Shown: piece by piece, positions 48,065 to 56,680 of the stretch | How positions within the stretch are numbered: position 1 is the first letter of the stretch | How the letters are laid out: each line of letters starts with the position of its first letter | From: Armatimonadota bacterium | GTDB taxonomy: Bacteria > Armatimonadota > JAAZEB01 | Direction of reading: 5' to 3' | DNA length: 64,000 bases | Assembly (NCBI GenBank): GCA_012512265.1 | Contig: JAAZEM010000054.1 | Location: 32,480 to 96,479 of the forward strand | Translations under genes and position numbers: made by a program | The notes under the pieces: generated by a model | Told to the model about the DNA's origin: nothing | What the model saw: only the letters and a program-made list of their open reading frames with translations | The model's database searches: none

Positions 48065-48865
48065 TTACCGGGGATGCAGGCTGCCGGGCACCTCCAGCCC
48101 GTGGGCCTCCATCAGCTCCGCGTTCGAAAGCAGCGCTGCGGATGGCCCATCGGCGACGACGCGCCCGCGATCGAGAATCACGGCGCGCGGGCAGAGCTCC
48201 AGCACCAGCTCCAGGTCGTGAGTGGCGATCAGTTTGGCAACCGGCAGTGCCTCGAGGACGCGGATCAGCTCGCGCCGGCCGCGCGGGTCGAGCGTGCTCG
48301 TCGGCTCGTCCAGGAGGAGCAGCTCCGGCTCCATCGCGAGCAGGGCCGCGAGCGCCACGCGCTTCTTCTGCCCCGAGGAGAGGTGGTGTGGGGCGCGCTC
48401 TTCCGTGCCTGTCATGCCAGTGGCCGCGAGGGCCTGTTCGATGCGCCGGTTCACCTCCTCTGGCGGCAGCCCCAGGTTGCGCGGCCCGAAGCCGACGTCA
48501 TCGCGCACGCGCGGCATGAAGAGCTGGTCGTCCGGGTCCTCAAAAAGCAGGCCCACCTTCTGGCGCAGCATCTTGAGCTCCGGACCCGCGGGTTTCAGCC
48601 CGAACGCCTCGATCTCGCCCTCGCCATGCAGGATGCCCACGAGGTGGAGCAGGAGCGTCGACTTCCCCGCGCCGTTCGGCCCGATCAGCGCCACGGCCTC
48701 TCCCGGGGCGATCTCCAGGTTCACCCCGTCGAGCGCGGGAGTGCCATCCGGGTAGCGATACCGGAGGCCGCGCACGCGGAGCGCGAGTGGGGCGGGTTGG
48801 AACTCCGGAGCCGGCGGCGCCGGAGCGCCGACCTCTGCTCTTTGCCTGTCCTGGGGAAGTGCCAT
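48065..48865 (-). CDS. energy-coupling factor (CbiO/EcfA-type) ABC ATPase
   Basis: A 266-residue ATPase of the cobalt/vitamin uptake type: Walker A LIGPNGAGKSTLLLHL, Q-loop FEDPDDQLFMPRVRDDVGFGPRNLGLP (the EDPDDQ form is typical of CbiO/EcfA), signature LSSGQKKRVALAALLAMEPELLLLDEPTSTLDPRG, and H-loop IATHDLELVLE. No T-component (CbiQ/EcfT) or S-component is adjacent, so it is an orphan in this window. Lies tail to tail with the BatA-like gene 25 nt away. Confidence 0.92.
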   Translation of the reverse strand: MALPQDRQRAEVGAPAPPAPEFQPAPLALRVRGLRYRYPDGTPALDGVNLEIAPGEAVALIGPNGAGKSTLLLHLVGILHGEGEIEAFGLKPAGPELKMLRQKVGLLFEDPDDQLFMPRVRDDVGFGPRNLGLPPEEVNRRIEQALAATGMTGTEERAPHHLSSGQKKRVALAALLAMEPELLLLDEPTSTLDPRGRRELIRVLEALPVAKLIATHDLELVLELCPRAVILDRGRVVADGPSAALLSNAELMEAHGLEVPGSLHPR

Positions 48866-49031
48866 GGCATGTGCGCGGTTTCATCAGACGCGGTAGCGGC
48901 CACCTGGCCGCCGTAGCTTGTCTGGCATAGCACCGGTTCGCCGGAGAGTAGCACGCTTCCTGCCCGGCCTGTGCCCAGCGCGGCGGCTGCCCCGCATCAT
49001 TCATTGTAAGAGACTTCTTTTAAGTACTAAT

Positions 49032-49046
49032 GAATACTTCGGGCTA
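49032..49046 (+). repeat. half-copy of a palindrome at the channel gene stop
   Basis: GAATACTTCGGGCTA matches the right half of the hairpin at 55280-55309. It contains the TAG stop of the minus-strand channel gene. The left half is not conserved. Confidence 0.5.
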
Positions 49047-51167
49047 TCGGAGTACGGCGAGCGTGACGATGTAAAGCAGAGCCAAGCTGCCCGGCCCGAG
49101 GAGCAGGCTGGGGAGGAGGCGGGCCTCTTCGGCGTCCTCGCCGTCGCGGCGCCCGGCGAATCCGGCGATGGCGGAGGCCATGAGGACCACGGCATACAGG
49201 GTGATGCAGAGATACCCCGCGTAGGTGATCTGCGGAACCGGATGGTGGTGCCGCAAGGTCATATGGGCGACGAGGGCGAGCAAGAGCGAAGCCGCCGTGA
49301 AGATCGCGCTCAGGGCGACGGAACCACGCGCCGGGCGCGCGATCACGAAGAGGAGCAGGAAGAGGGCTGCGATCATCGCGAGCAGCACCACCAGAGTATC
49401 GGCGACGATGGCGGGCACGCTATGCCGGGTTTGCACCACGAAGCCAAGCGCGGGGAGCTTCCCCTTCTGCGCGCCCGCTCCCTCCCCGGGCTGGTCCGGG
49501 AGATAAGCAAAGAAGCTGCGTTCGATCTCTCGGCCGGTGAGTTGGACATCCGCCGCGATCCCCGGGCATGCGGCGGGGTGCAGCCGGTCGTAGGAAGCGA
49601 CATCAGGCACCAGGATGATCGGCGTCTCCCCCTCCGGCGGCGCCACGCCCACGACCGTTTGCTGATGGTCGAAGGGATAGTGCCGGTAATCGTGGCCGCC
49701 GCGCAGCCGGGCGCGGAACTGCCAGCGCACCCACTCCGTGTTCCCTGCTTCCTCGCGCCTCTCGTCGCTGAGCGTGTATCCCAGCGTGCCGAGCAGGCGC
49801 ACGCCGCGGGGAACGCCTTCATGCCGGATACGGTCGTACTGCTGCCAGATCTCTCCGGCCATCTCCACGTCGCTCGCGCCAGAGAAGGCGAGTGAACGGA
49901 GGATCAACCCGGTGGGGATCACGGCTGCCGGCTCCTCGCCCCCTTCACGTGCCTGCTGGAGACGCTCGCGAAGGAGCCGGCCGTGGCCGGCACGTGTGAA
50001 GACCGGCGTCAGGCGGGCATCCGGCTCCGGGGGCAGGGTGTAGGCGAGGCACCAGGCGTGGGCGATAGCGGCCGCTATCGCCAGGGACGCCACGGCGCTT
50101 CCCGTCCAGAGAAGCGCTCGCCGCCGCGCAGCGTAGGTCTCCGCCAGCCGCGCGCCGAGGAAGGTGAGCAGGAAGAGGAGCGCCGCGATCTCCATCTGGA
50201 GGAGGCGCCTTGCCGTGGTTGCTTCCGAACGCCACAGCGGCCCGGCATCGGTGACGCTGCCCAGGACCCAGCCGCTGCTCGGGATGGGTTCGCCGATGTA
50301 CCAGGCCGGCCGGCCGGTGCTCCGGTCGATGTCGCGGAAGCGGAACGGCTTGCCCTGAAGCCCGCTCGCGGCGAAGGACGCAAGCGCCGCGTCGTTCCGC
50401 TCCGCCGCGAGCGAAGCCACGCTCTTGCCATCGCGAATCCAATCACTCGCAGGCGCGCAGAGGAACCGGCCTGTGCGCGTGGTGAGGAAGGCGTAGCCAG
50501 GAGCTCCCAGGTCGAACGAGAAGAGGAGCGCCGCCAGGTCATTCGCCGAGCAGGAGATCTCCACTACGCCGATCGGCTCGCGCGCTCCGGTCTCTTTATC
50601 CTCCCGGGTGAAGGGTGCGTAGTAGGTGATGATGAGGCGCTTCGCCTCCGGGGCGAAGCGCGGCTCGCCCCAGAGCGGTCCCTCGGCGAGCGCCCGGGAA
50701 AACCACTTGTTCTCCTCGTCAGTCCCCTCTTCGCGCCAGAGGATGCTTGGCTCCTCGCCGCCGGTGCCGCGGACGATGTACGGGCTAAAGACATGCCGTC
50801 GGCTCGATCGCTTGAAGGGAGCATACCTCACGCCCGCGCTGTAGACGACCGCGTGCGACCGCTGGAGAGCGCGCAAGCGGTCTAGAAGGCGATCCTCGGA
50901 GATACGGACGCGGCTGAGATCGGCGGCCAGCGTGTCGGCAGAGTGCATCACCCGCCGGCACACGCCATCGAGGCGACTGCTGGTTTGGCGTGCCTGATCG
51001 GATGCTCTTTCCAGCACGCGATCCTGCGCGGCGCGGTTCTCCCGATAGAGGGAAACGGCCAGTGCAAGGGTGATCAGGAGAGTGAGCGCGCTCAACACGG
51101 AGAAGGCGCGTCGGATAAAAGAGATGCGCTCCCAATAGCGCTTGGGATCCACGGTCCACACGGTCAT
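49044..51167 (-). CDS. Cache sensor fused to a pentameric ligand-gated ion channel
   Basis: A 707-residue membrane protein. Residues 21-41 are a helix; 45-315 form a double Cache sensor (KWFSRALAEGPLWGEPRF, IITYYAPFTREDKETGAR, GVVEISCSANDLAALL, GAPGYAFLTTRTGRFL). Two more helices follow (322-342, 352-376). Residues 415-580 resemble the Cys-loop-type beta-sandwich: PTGLILRSLAFSGASDVEMAGEIWQQY, HYPFDHQQTVVGV (the Y-P-F-D turn at 497-500) and LVPDVASYD. Then come M1 (583-610), M2 preceded by PAR (612-614), M3 (NN-like PQITYAGYLCITLYAVVLMA, as in GLIC TYTG) and M4 (685-706). Start is ATG with GGGAG 5 nt upstream. It should form a five-subunit channel gated by a small ligand; ligand and ion are unknown. 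It stands alone. Confidence 0.8.
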   Translation of the reverse strand: MTVWTVDPKRYWERISFIRRAFSVLSALTLLITLALAVSLYRENRAAQDRVLERASDQARQTSSRLDGVCRRVMHSADTLAADLSRVRISEDRLLDRLRALQRSHAVVYSAGVRYAPFKRSSRRHVFSPYIVRGTGGEEPSILWREEGTDEENKWFSRALAEGPLWGEPRFAPEAKRLIITYYAPFTREDKETGAREPIGVVEISCSANDLAALLFSFDLGAPGYAFLTTRTGRFLCAPASDWIRDGKSVASLAAERNDAALASFAASGLQGKPFRFRDIDRSTGRPAWYIGEPIPSSGWVLGSVTDAGPLWRSEATTARRLLQMEIAALLFLLTFLGARLAETYAARRRALLWTGSAVASLAIAAAIAHAWCLAYTLPPEPDARLTPVFTRAGHGRLLRERLQQAREGGEEPAAVIPTGLILRSLAFSGASDVEMAGEIWQQYDRIRHEGVPRGVRLLGTLGYTLSDERREEAGNTEWVRWQFRARLRGGHDYRHYPFDHQQTVVGVAPPEGETPIILVPDVASYDRLHPAACPGIAADVQLTGREIERSFFAYLPDQPGEGAGAQKGKLPALGFVVQTRHSVPAIVADTLVVLLAMIAALFLLLFVIARPARGSVALSAIFTAASLLLALVAHMTLRHHHPVPQITYAGYLCITLYAVVLMASAIAGFAGRRDGEDAEEARLLPSLLLGPGSLALLYIVTLAVLR

Positions 51168-51442
51168 CTGCACTCCCACGGCGGCACGGCGAGAGGCCGG
51201 TGCCGTATCGCCGGGCTTATGCCCTGCGACGGTGCAAGATTCGCCGCGCGTGGCGGTGATTCCCGCATCGTGATCAAGGAGAACAGAAACGTCCTGGGAG
51301 CGCGCACCTAGCATGGAAACGCCCGCCGGCCTCCGATGGCGTCACCAACCGGGTGCCTGTTTCCGTGCGCCTGGAGTGAGCGCGTCGAGGTGGGAGGTGG
51401 GAGGCCGCAGGCACTCCCCCCCACACGGCATGCGCTTCCGCG

Positions 51443-52078
51443 TCACTTCTTGTTCGGATCCCACAGGTTGAGGGGGGTCACATCCGTGCCGTGGCGCAGC
51501 CATTTGGCGTGGCCGTCGCAGAAGATGTAGTTGGCACCCTCCATGTGCCGGTCGCTTACGATGCCATCGGCGACATATGAGGGATCCGGCACCTGATTGG
51601 ACGGATAGGCGGGCCAGTCCGCGCCGGTGCGGCGCTCTGCGACGGCGACGCAGTCTGCTGGGCGGGGCATGCTGGGCATATCGCTCGCCACGTTCCAGCG
51701 CATCACCAGATAGTTGCAGCCGTAGGAGCCGGCCAACGCCGGAGCGCCGAGAGCCGGGTGCGCCGCGGTGTAGCTATAGGTACCCATACTTGGGCACTTG
51801 AAGACCCCTTCGTTCTTGACATAGGGGTAGACCAGGTGGCGCCAGTGGATCTGAACGCCCTTCGTATCGAGCATCCCGCCGATTGGATAGGTCTCGCTGT
51901 AATCCTGAACATACTGCATGATCGCGAGGCCCATCTGCTTGAGGTTGCTCTGGCAGGTGCTCTTGCGCGCGTTCTCTCGCGCTCGGGCGAAGACCGGGAA
52001 GAGGATCGCCGCCAGGATGGCTATGATCGCGATCACCACTAGCAACTCGATCAGGGTAAACCCATTGCGTCTCATCAT
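51443..52078 (-). CDS. DUF1559 pseudopilin (paralogue 1)
   Basis: A 211-residue type II secretion/type IV pilin-like protein. Short basic leader MMRRNG, then F-T-L-I-E at the prepilin peptidase site, the hydrophobic helix [20 protein letters not shown], and ARENARKS. The C-terminal domain ends with [16 protein letters not shown], the H-X9-DG motif. Ribosome site GGGAGG; either of two adjacent ATGs may be used. Closely related to the gene at 52325; the two probably arose by tandem duplication. Confidence 0.9.
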   Translation of the reverse strand: MMRRNGFTLIELLVVIAIIAILAAILFPVFARARENARKSTCQSNLKQMGLAIMQYVQDYSETYPIGGMLDTKGVQIHWRHLVYPYVKNEGVFKCPSMGTYSYTAAHPALGAPALAGSYGCNYLVMRWNVASDMPSMPRPADCVAVAERRTGADWPAYPSNQVPDPSYVADGIVSDRHMEGANYIFCDGHAKWLRHGTDVTPLNLWDPNKK

Positions 52079-52324
52079 CGCCTCCCGATGCCATATCCCT
52101 ATGCGGGGACTCTGTTGCCGACCCTCTTCGTTGTCTCGAAACCGATTCCTTCACGATGGGGGCGCCACTGTTTTCGGATGCGCGGTCGGTGGCTCAGTGG
52201 GCACCCCAGTTTCCAAGGCGGGCGATCTATCTGGCGCCAGGCCTGCGACGGCGTTCTGAGCTTTCCCCTATGATCTGCGCGAAAGGGGCGGGATGCAATC
52301 GGCCCTCCCGCCCGCGCTCCCGCG
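52079..52324. other. spacer between pseudopilin paralogues
   Basis: No gene. On the minus strand the leader just before the paralogue-1 start (GAAACCGATTCCTTC in plus orientation, about 52138-52152) resembles that before paralogue 2 (GAAACCGGTTCCTTC, about 53018-53032), so the duplication included upstream sequence. Confidence 0.45.
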
Positions 52325-52984
52325 TTACTTCTTCTTCGGATCCCACAGGTTGATCGGTGTTATATCCGTGCCGTGGCGCATCCACTTGACGTGCCCGTCG
52401 CAGAAGACGTAGTTGGCACCCTCCATGTGCCGGTCGCTTACGATGCTCGCGGCGACGTAGGAGGGGTCCGGCACCCGGTTAGACGGATAGGCCGGCCAGT
52501 CGGAAGTGCTGCGCCGCTCGGCCACGGCGATGCAATCCGCCGGGCGCGGCATTTCGGCCATGGCGACCGCGGTGCCCCAGGCCATCACCAGGTTGTTGCA
52601 CCCATAGGAGCCGGCCAGCGCCGGCGCGCCCAGCGCGGGGTGCGCCGCGGTGTATTCGTACGTCCCCATGCTCGGGCACTTGAAGACGCCTTCGTTCTTG
52701 ACGTAGGGGTAGATCAGGTGGCGCCAGTGGATCTGAACGCCCTTCGAATCAAGCATCCCGCCAATCGGATAGGTCTCGTCATAATCCTGAACATACTGCA
52801 TGATCGCGAGGCCCATCTGCTTCAAGTTGCTGGCGCAGTTCGACTTGCGCGCGTTCTCTCGGGCACGGGCAAAAACCGGGAAGAGGATCGCCGCAAGAAT
52901 AGCGATGATCGCTATGACCACGAGCAACTCAATCAAGGTGAATCCGGTTCGTCTCATCGTCTCTTTCTGCCTCTTGGCTAGCAT
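52325..52984 (-). CDS. DUF1559 pseudopilin (paralogue 2)
   Basis: About 219 residues, roughly 80 per cent identical to paralogue 1 across the whole length including the same FTLIE cleavage site, [39 protein letters not shown], and the final [17 protein letters not shown] longer basic leader ([14 protein letters not shown]) is used because GGAGG lies 7 nt before this ATG; an internal ATG would give a leader of four residues. Confidence 0.9.
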   Translation of the reverse strand: MLAKRQKETMRRTGFTLIELLVVIAIIAILAAILFPVFARARENARKSNCASNLKQMGLAIMQYVQDYDETYPIGGMLDSKGVQIHWRHLIYPYVKNEGVFKCPSMGTYEYTAAHPALGAPALAGSYGCNNLVMAWGTAVAMAEMPRPADCIAVAERRSTSDWPAYPSNRVPDPSYVAASIVSDRHMEGANYVFCDGHVKWMRHGTDITPINLWDPKKK

Positions 52985-53212
52985 CACAACTCCTCCAGAA
53001 GCCCTCTTCGCCCTTCTAGAAACCGGTTCCTTCCTATGCAGACGCCCGCTCCGCTGCCTGCCCGGAGCGTCATCGGTGTCGATTGTTGTTAGGGAGTGAG
53101 CGGGCAGTTGGACCGGGGCGTGGTGAGCGCCAAGTGAAATAGCACAAAGATGTGGTAGGTACCCGGTGCAGGGGTGGCGAACATGACCGCATGCAAGACA
53201 AGGCGCCTATCA
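52985..53212. other. gene-free stretch upstream of pseudopilin 2
   Basis: No gene or clear promoter. It holds the duplicated leader element noted above and runs into repeat R2. Confidence 0.4.
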
Positions 53213-53317
53213 TCAGGTGCCCGGCAGGCGTGCTTGCGCCGGGAGCACGAGGCATAGGTGCGAAAGCAGCTTGCAAGAGCCGGCGCAGATACACTGCCAA
53301 AACCACAACCGACACCG
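53213..53317 (+). repeat. dispersed repeat R2, copy 1 (105 bp)
   Basis: About 90 per cent identical, in the same orientation, to 55345-55449, including the exact stretch AGAGCCGGCGCAGATACACT. The similarity seems to continue beyond the core (GCCGGCA-GGGC) once the MITE copy C is removed, so the MITE inserted next to or inside this repeat. No coding signal. Confidence 0.75.
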
Positions 53318-53331
53318 CAATACCACAGGGC

Positions 53332-53571
53332 CTGGGATTCCGACATAAGGAGAAGGCCGCGCGCACGCGCGGAGCTCGAAGCTCTGCGCTGCTTTCCGGC
53401 AAAGCCCATTCGGGGCTTCTCCTCCCAGCCCCCCCCTGTTTTGAGATATCTGGGAGTATCCCCAGCCCAGCCCGGCAGGGCTTCGCTCGCAAGCAGCGCG
53501 GTGATTTATCGCCGCGCGCCGAGTTGCGCGCTGCCTCCGAGGCTTCGGATTCCCTTATGTCGGGATCTCAG
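53332..53571 (+). mobile_element. MITE-like element, copy C (240 bp, 9-bp target duplication)
   Basis: Left end CTGGGATTCCGACATAAGGA; right end is the complement of CTGAGATCCCGACATAAGGG. Flanked by a perfect 9-bp duplication CCACAGGGC at 53323-53331 and 53572-53580. Interior as in copies A and B. No transposase. Confidence 0.86.
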
Positions 53572-53760
53572 CCACAGGGCCGGCAGGGGCGGAGCCCCCC
53601 GGAGGCGAATACTCACTCTGCCGGCGTGGCCGAACCGCAATGGGACCGGACGGACGGTTCCCTGCCAGCGCGAACCCAAACCCGTAGCAAACCCCTGTGT
53701 TCGCCCTGGCGCGTACGTTCGCCCGGGGACGGCTGGCAGGCGAGGCGCTGGTACCGCATC

Positions 53761-53779
53761 GCCCCCATCAGGCGGGGGC
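53761..53779 (+). other. GC hairpin in the hisH leader
   Basis: GCCCCC (53761-53766) pairs with GGGGGC (53774-53779), ending 12 nt before the hisH ribosome site. Could be an attenuator or stabiliser; no leader peptide with His codons was seen. Confidence 0.35.
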
Positions 53780-53800
53780 TTGGCCAGGCATGGAGTAGCG

Positions 53801-54424
53801 ATGATTGCGATTGTGGACTACCGAGCCGGGAACCTGACGAGTGTTCTCCTGGCGTTGGAGCATCTGGGGGTGCCGAGCGAGATCACCAGCGACCCGGCGA
53901 AGATTCTCGCCGCGGAGCGCGTGGTCTTCCCCGGTGACGGCGCGGCCGGGGAGTCGATGCGGAACCTGCGCGAGCTGGGGCTGATCGAGACGCTGCGCGC
54001 CGTGGTGGAGCGCGGCACGCCCTTCTTCGGCATTTGCATCGGGATGCAGATCCTCTTCGACTTCTCCGAGGAGAACGACGGCGTGGCGTGCCTCGGGTTC
54101 GTGCCCGGGCGGGTGACGCGCTTCCAGCCTGCGGAGCGGGCGGTGAAGATCCCCCAGATGGGCTGGAACGCGGTGCGCTTCCGGCAGAGCCACCCGCTCT
54201 TCGCGGGCATTGAGGATGAGAGCGAGTTCTACTTCATCCACAGCTACTACCCCGTTCCGGCGGATCCGGCGCACTGCTACGGCGAGACAGAGTACGCGGG
54301 CGTGTGCTTTGCCTCTGCCGTGGGCAAGGGCAACCTCTTCGCCACTCAGTTCCACCCCGAGCGCTCGGGACGCATCGGGCTGAGAATGCTGCGCAACTTC
54401 ACGGAGTGGGACGGACGATGCTGA
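53801..54424 (+). CDS. hisH: imidazole glycerol phosphate synthase, glutaminase subunit
   Basis: A 207-residue class I glutamine amidotransferase that supplies ammonia for histidine synthesis. It has IVDYRAGNL at the N terminus, VVFPGDGA, nucleophile Cys79 in FFGICIGMQIL, and the His185/Glu187 pair in QFHPERSG. GGAG lies 5 nt before the ATG. The stop overlaps the hisF start, so subunits are made together. Note PGDGAAGE, where many HisH proteins have PGVGAF. Confidence 0.93.
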   Translation: MIAIVDYRAGNLTSVLLALEHLGVPSEITSDPAKILAAERVVFPGDGAAGESMRNLRELGLIETLRAVVERGTPFFGICIGMQILFDFSEENDGVACLGFVPGRVTRFQPAERAVKIPQMGWNAVRFRQSHPLFAGIEDESEFYFIHSYYPVPADPAHCYGETEYAGVCFASAVGKGNLFATQFHPERSGRIGLRMLRNFTEWDGRC

Positions 54425-55197
54425 CCAAGAGAATCATCCCTTGCCTGGACGTGCGCAACCGCAAGGTGACCAAGGGCGTGAGGTTCCAGGGGAACGTGGA
54501 CCTGGGCGACCCCATTGAGATGGCCGTGGCCTACAGCGAGGGCGGCTGCGACGAGCTGGTCTTCTATGACATCACTGCGTCGGCGGAGCGCCGCCCCATT
54601 GACATCGGCATGGTGCGTGAGGTGGCGAAGGTGGTGCACATCCCCTTCGCTGTTGGCGGCGGCATCGAGACGCTCGACGATATGTACCGCGTGCTCCTGG
54701 CCGGCGCCGAGAAGGTCTCCGTAAACTCGCTGGCGGTGAAGAACCCCGGGATCATCGCCGAGGGCGCCAGGGCGTTTGGCTCGCAGTGCATCGTCCTTGG
54801 CATGGACCCCGTGAGCGTCGCCGATCGCTCCCGCTTCCCCAGCGGCTACGAGGTCACCATCCGCGGCTTCCGCGAGCGGACGGGAATGGACGCCCTGGAG
54901 TGGGCCAAGCGCGCCGAGGACCTGGGCGTGGGCGAGATCGTCGTGAACTCCGTGGATGCCGACGGTACGCGTGCTGGCTTCGAGCTGACGCTCACGTCGC
55001 TCATCTCGACGAACGTGCACATTCCCGTCGTCGCCTCCGGGGGCGCGGGCGTGCCACAGCACCTGGTGGACGTCTTCACCAAGGGGCATGCGGACGCCGC
55101 CATCGTCGCCAGTATGACGCACACCGGCGAGTACACCATCGCCGCCATCAAGGCGGAGCTGGACGCGGCGGGGATCCCTGTCCGGAAGAAGTGGTAA
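54418..55197 (+). CDS. hisF: imidazole glycerol phosphate synthase, cyclase subunit
   Basis: A 259-residue TIM barrel that forms imidazole glycerol phosphate and AICAR. Catalytic Asp11 (RIIPCLDVRN) and Asp130 (CIVLGMD) fall at the exact canonical positions; phosphate sites are FAVGGGIETLDD and PVVASGGAGVPQHL. Overlaps hisH by 7 bp. No hisA, hisI or other his genes are adjacent. Confidence 0.96.
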   Translation: MLTKRIIPCLDVRNRKVTKGVRFQGNVDLGDPIEMAVAYSEGGCDELVFYDITASAERRPIDIGMVREVAKVVHIPFAVGGGIETLDDMYRVLLAGAEKVSVNSLAVKNPGIIAEGARAFGSQCIVLGMDPVSVADRSRFPSGYEVTIRGFRERTGMDALEWAKRAEDLGVGEIVVNSVDADGTRAGFELTLTSLISTNVHIPVVASGGAGVPQHLVDVFTKGHADAAIVASMTHTGEYTIAAIKAELDAAGIPVRKKW

Positions 55198-55279
55198 CTG
55201 AGCGCCTCGGGAGCGCGGGCATGAGCCAGCGGCATGTTGGCCGGGTGGCGCACGCGCCCGCCCTGCGCGGGGACGTCTG

Positions 55280-55309
55280 GCCCGAAGTATTCTGGTGAAT
55301 ACTTCGGGC
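55280..55309. repeat. perfect 13-bp palindromic hairpin
   Basis: GCCCGAAGTATTC (55280-55292), loop TGGT, GAATACTTCGGGC (55297-55309). Lies 80 nt after hisF. It has no T-run. The right arm recurs at 49032-49046, so it may be a small dispersed palindrome rather than a simple terminator. Confidence 0.7.
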
Positions 55310-55344
55310 TAGGGCCGTGTGCCGTAGATCACATCCCGTCATGG

Positions 55345-55449
55345 TCAGGTGCCGGGCGGGTGCGCTTGCGCCGGGAGCACGAGGCATAGGTGCGAAAGCG
55401 GCCTGCAAGAGCCGGCGCAGATACACTGCCAAAACCACAACCGACACCG
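55345..55449 (+). repeat. dispersed repeat R2, copy 2 (105 bp)
   Basis: Direct repeat of 53213-53317 with a handful of substitutions and no gaps in the core. Copies lie on either side of hisHF. Together with the hairpin before it and 220 nt of unassigned sequence after it, it fills the gap between hisF and the GNAT gene. Confidence 0.75.
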
Positions 55450-55673
55450 ATGCCGGCAAGGGCAGCCCTCCAAGGCAATCCACCGATGCAGGGCTGCTGG
55501 GGGGTGGCTGGGGAGCGTTCCCCTCACCTGGCGGCGACCGTGCGAGCGCCACAGAGAGCAGGAAGGAGCGGCCGGGCATCGAAATCGATGGAAAGCGCCG
55601 CGCACGCAGGGTGGCGCAGTGCCGGCCTGTCGCCACGGAGGGCCGGCCCGGCTCTCATGGTTCGGGGGGACTG

Positions 55674-56663
55674 ATGGCCGACGACATCACCATCCACTCT
55701 CTTGCTGAGACCGAGAGGACGCCCGCAGAGCTTGCCCAGCTGTTCAACACCGCCTTTGGCGAGTATGAGGGCGTCGTCTACTTCACGCCAGAGACAATGG
55801 CGTGGTATGTGGCGCGCCCCGGTCTTGGACGCGAACACACCTTTGTTGCGTTGGCGGGTGATCAGCTCATTGGCGGAGTGATGGTCACCTGCGCCCCGGT
55901 GGTTTTGGGGGGCGAGCCGATCTCTTGCGGGATCATCGATTCGGTGATGACTTTGCCAACCTGGCGCCGGCGAGGAGTCGCCACGCGCCTCATGGAGCAT
56001 GCGCTCGCCTGGATGCGCGAAGCGGGGCTGGAGTCCAGCCTGCTTTTCACCGTGCCCCACTCCAACGGTTACCGCATCTATTCCCGTCTCGGCTATATCG
56101 AGCGTGCCACGGTCAGCTACTACTTCGCCCTTCCGGCGCCACAAGGCGAGGCCGACCCACGCCTGCGCGCCGCCGTGCCCGGCGAGGAAGAGCGCGTGCG
56201 CGTTCTGCTCAACACCTGGCTTCGCGAGAGCGATGGCTTTGTCCCGGTGGATCCGGTGCTCTGGCGATGGCGTCGCGAGGAGCGCCCGCACGAGCTACCC
56301 TGCTCCCTCTTCGTCCTGGAAGATGCTGGCCAGATCCGGGCGACGGGAGCGGTTTGCACCACCCGGGTTCAGCTCGATGGCCGCCCGCTGGATCTCGTGG
56401 TGCTCACCGACATTGCCGGAGATAGCCCAGATGCGCGCGAGGCGATGGTTCGTGCGCTCCTGCGTCGCGTGCCGCCCGGGTTTGGCGTGGGAATGCTCGC
56501 CGGCTCGTACGATCCGGTGTTGCTTGCCCTGGGAGAGAAGCTGGGCATGTCTTGTCAGAACGAGGTCGCGATGGTGATTCCTTTTGGGCCGCGTGCCGAG
56601 GAGCTGCTGGACCGCCAGCCGGCGGGGTGGTACACGCTCGCCGAGTCGCTGATCGGCGTCTGA
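55674..56663 (+). CDS. GNAT-family N-acetyltransferase (Eis-like)
   Basis: A 329-residue protein with an N-terminal GNAT domain and a second, probably degenerate GNAT-like half, as in Eis-type enzymes. The acetyl-CoA loop is seen in IIDSVMTLPTWRRRGVATRLMEHALAWM, followed by GYRIYSRLGYIERA. The C-terminal half (GDSPDAREAMVRALLRRVPPG) could be a sterol-carrier-like or GNAT fold. Substrate unknown. G-rich ribosome site; the gene is 17 nt ahead of the nuclease gene, so the two form an operon. Confidence 0.83.
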   Translation: MADDITIHSLAETERTPAELAQLFNTAFGEYEGVVYFTPETMAWYVARPGLGREHTFVALAGDQLIGGVMVTCAPVVLGGEPISCGIIDSVMTLPTWRRRGVATRLMEHALAWMREAGLESSLLFTVPHSNGYRIYSRLGYIERATVSYYFALPAPQGEADPRLRAAVPGEEERVRVLLNTWLRESDGFVPVDPVLWRWRREERPHELPCSLFVLEDAGQIRATGAVCTTRVQLDGRPLDLVVLTDIAGDSPDAREAMVRALLRRVPPGFGVGMLAGSYDPVLLALGEKLGMSCQNEVAMVIPFGPRAEELLDRQPAGWYTLAESLIGV

Positions 56664-56680
56664 CGCGGAGCCGCTAAGTC

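Noticed and set aside
55280-55309. Simple Rho-independent terminator of hisF
   Set aside because: The stem is perfect, but no T-run follows on either strand and an arm recurs elsewhere.
53213-55449. CRISPR or integron-like array
   Set aside because: Only two R2 copies, 2 kb apart with genes between and no short regular spacers.
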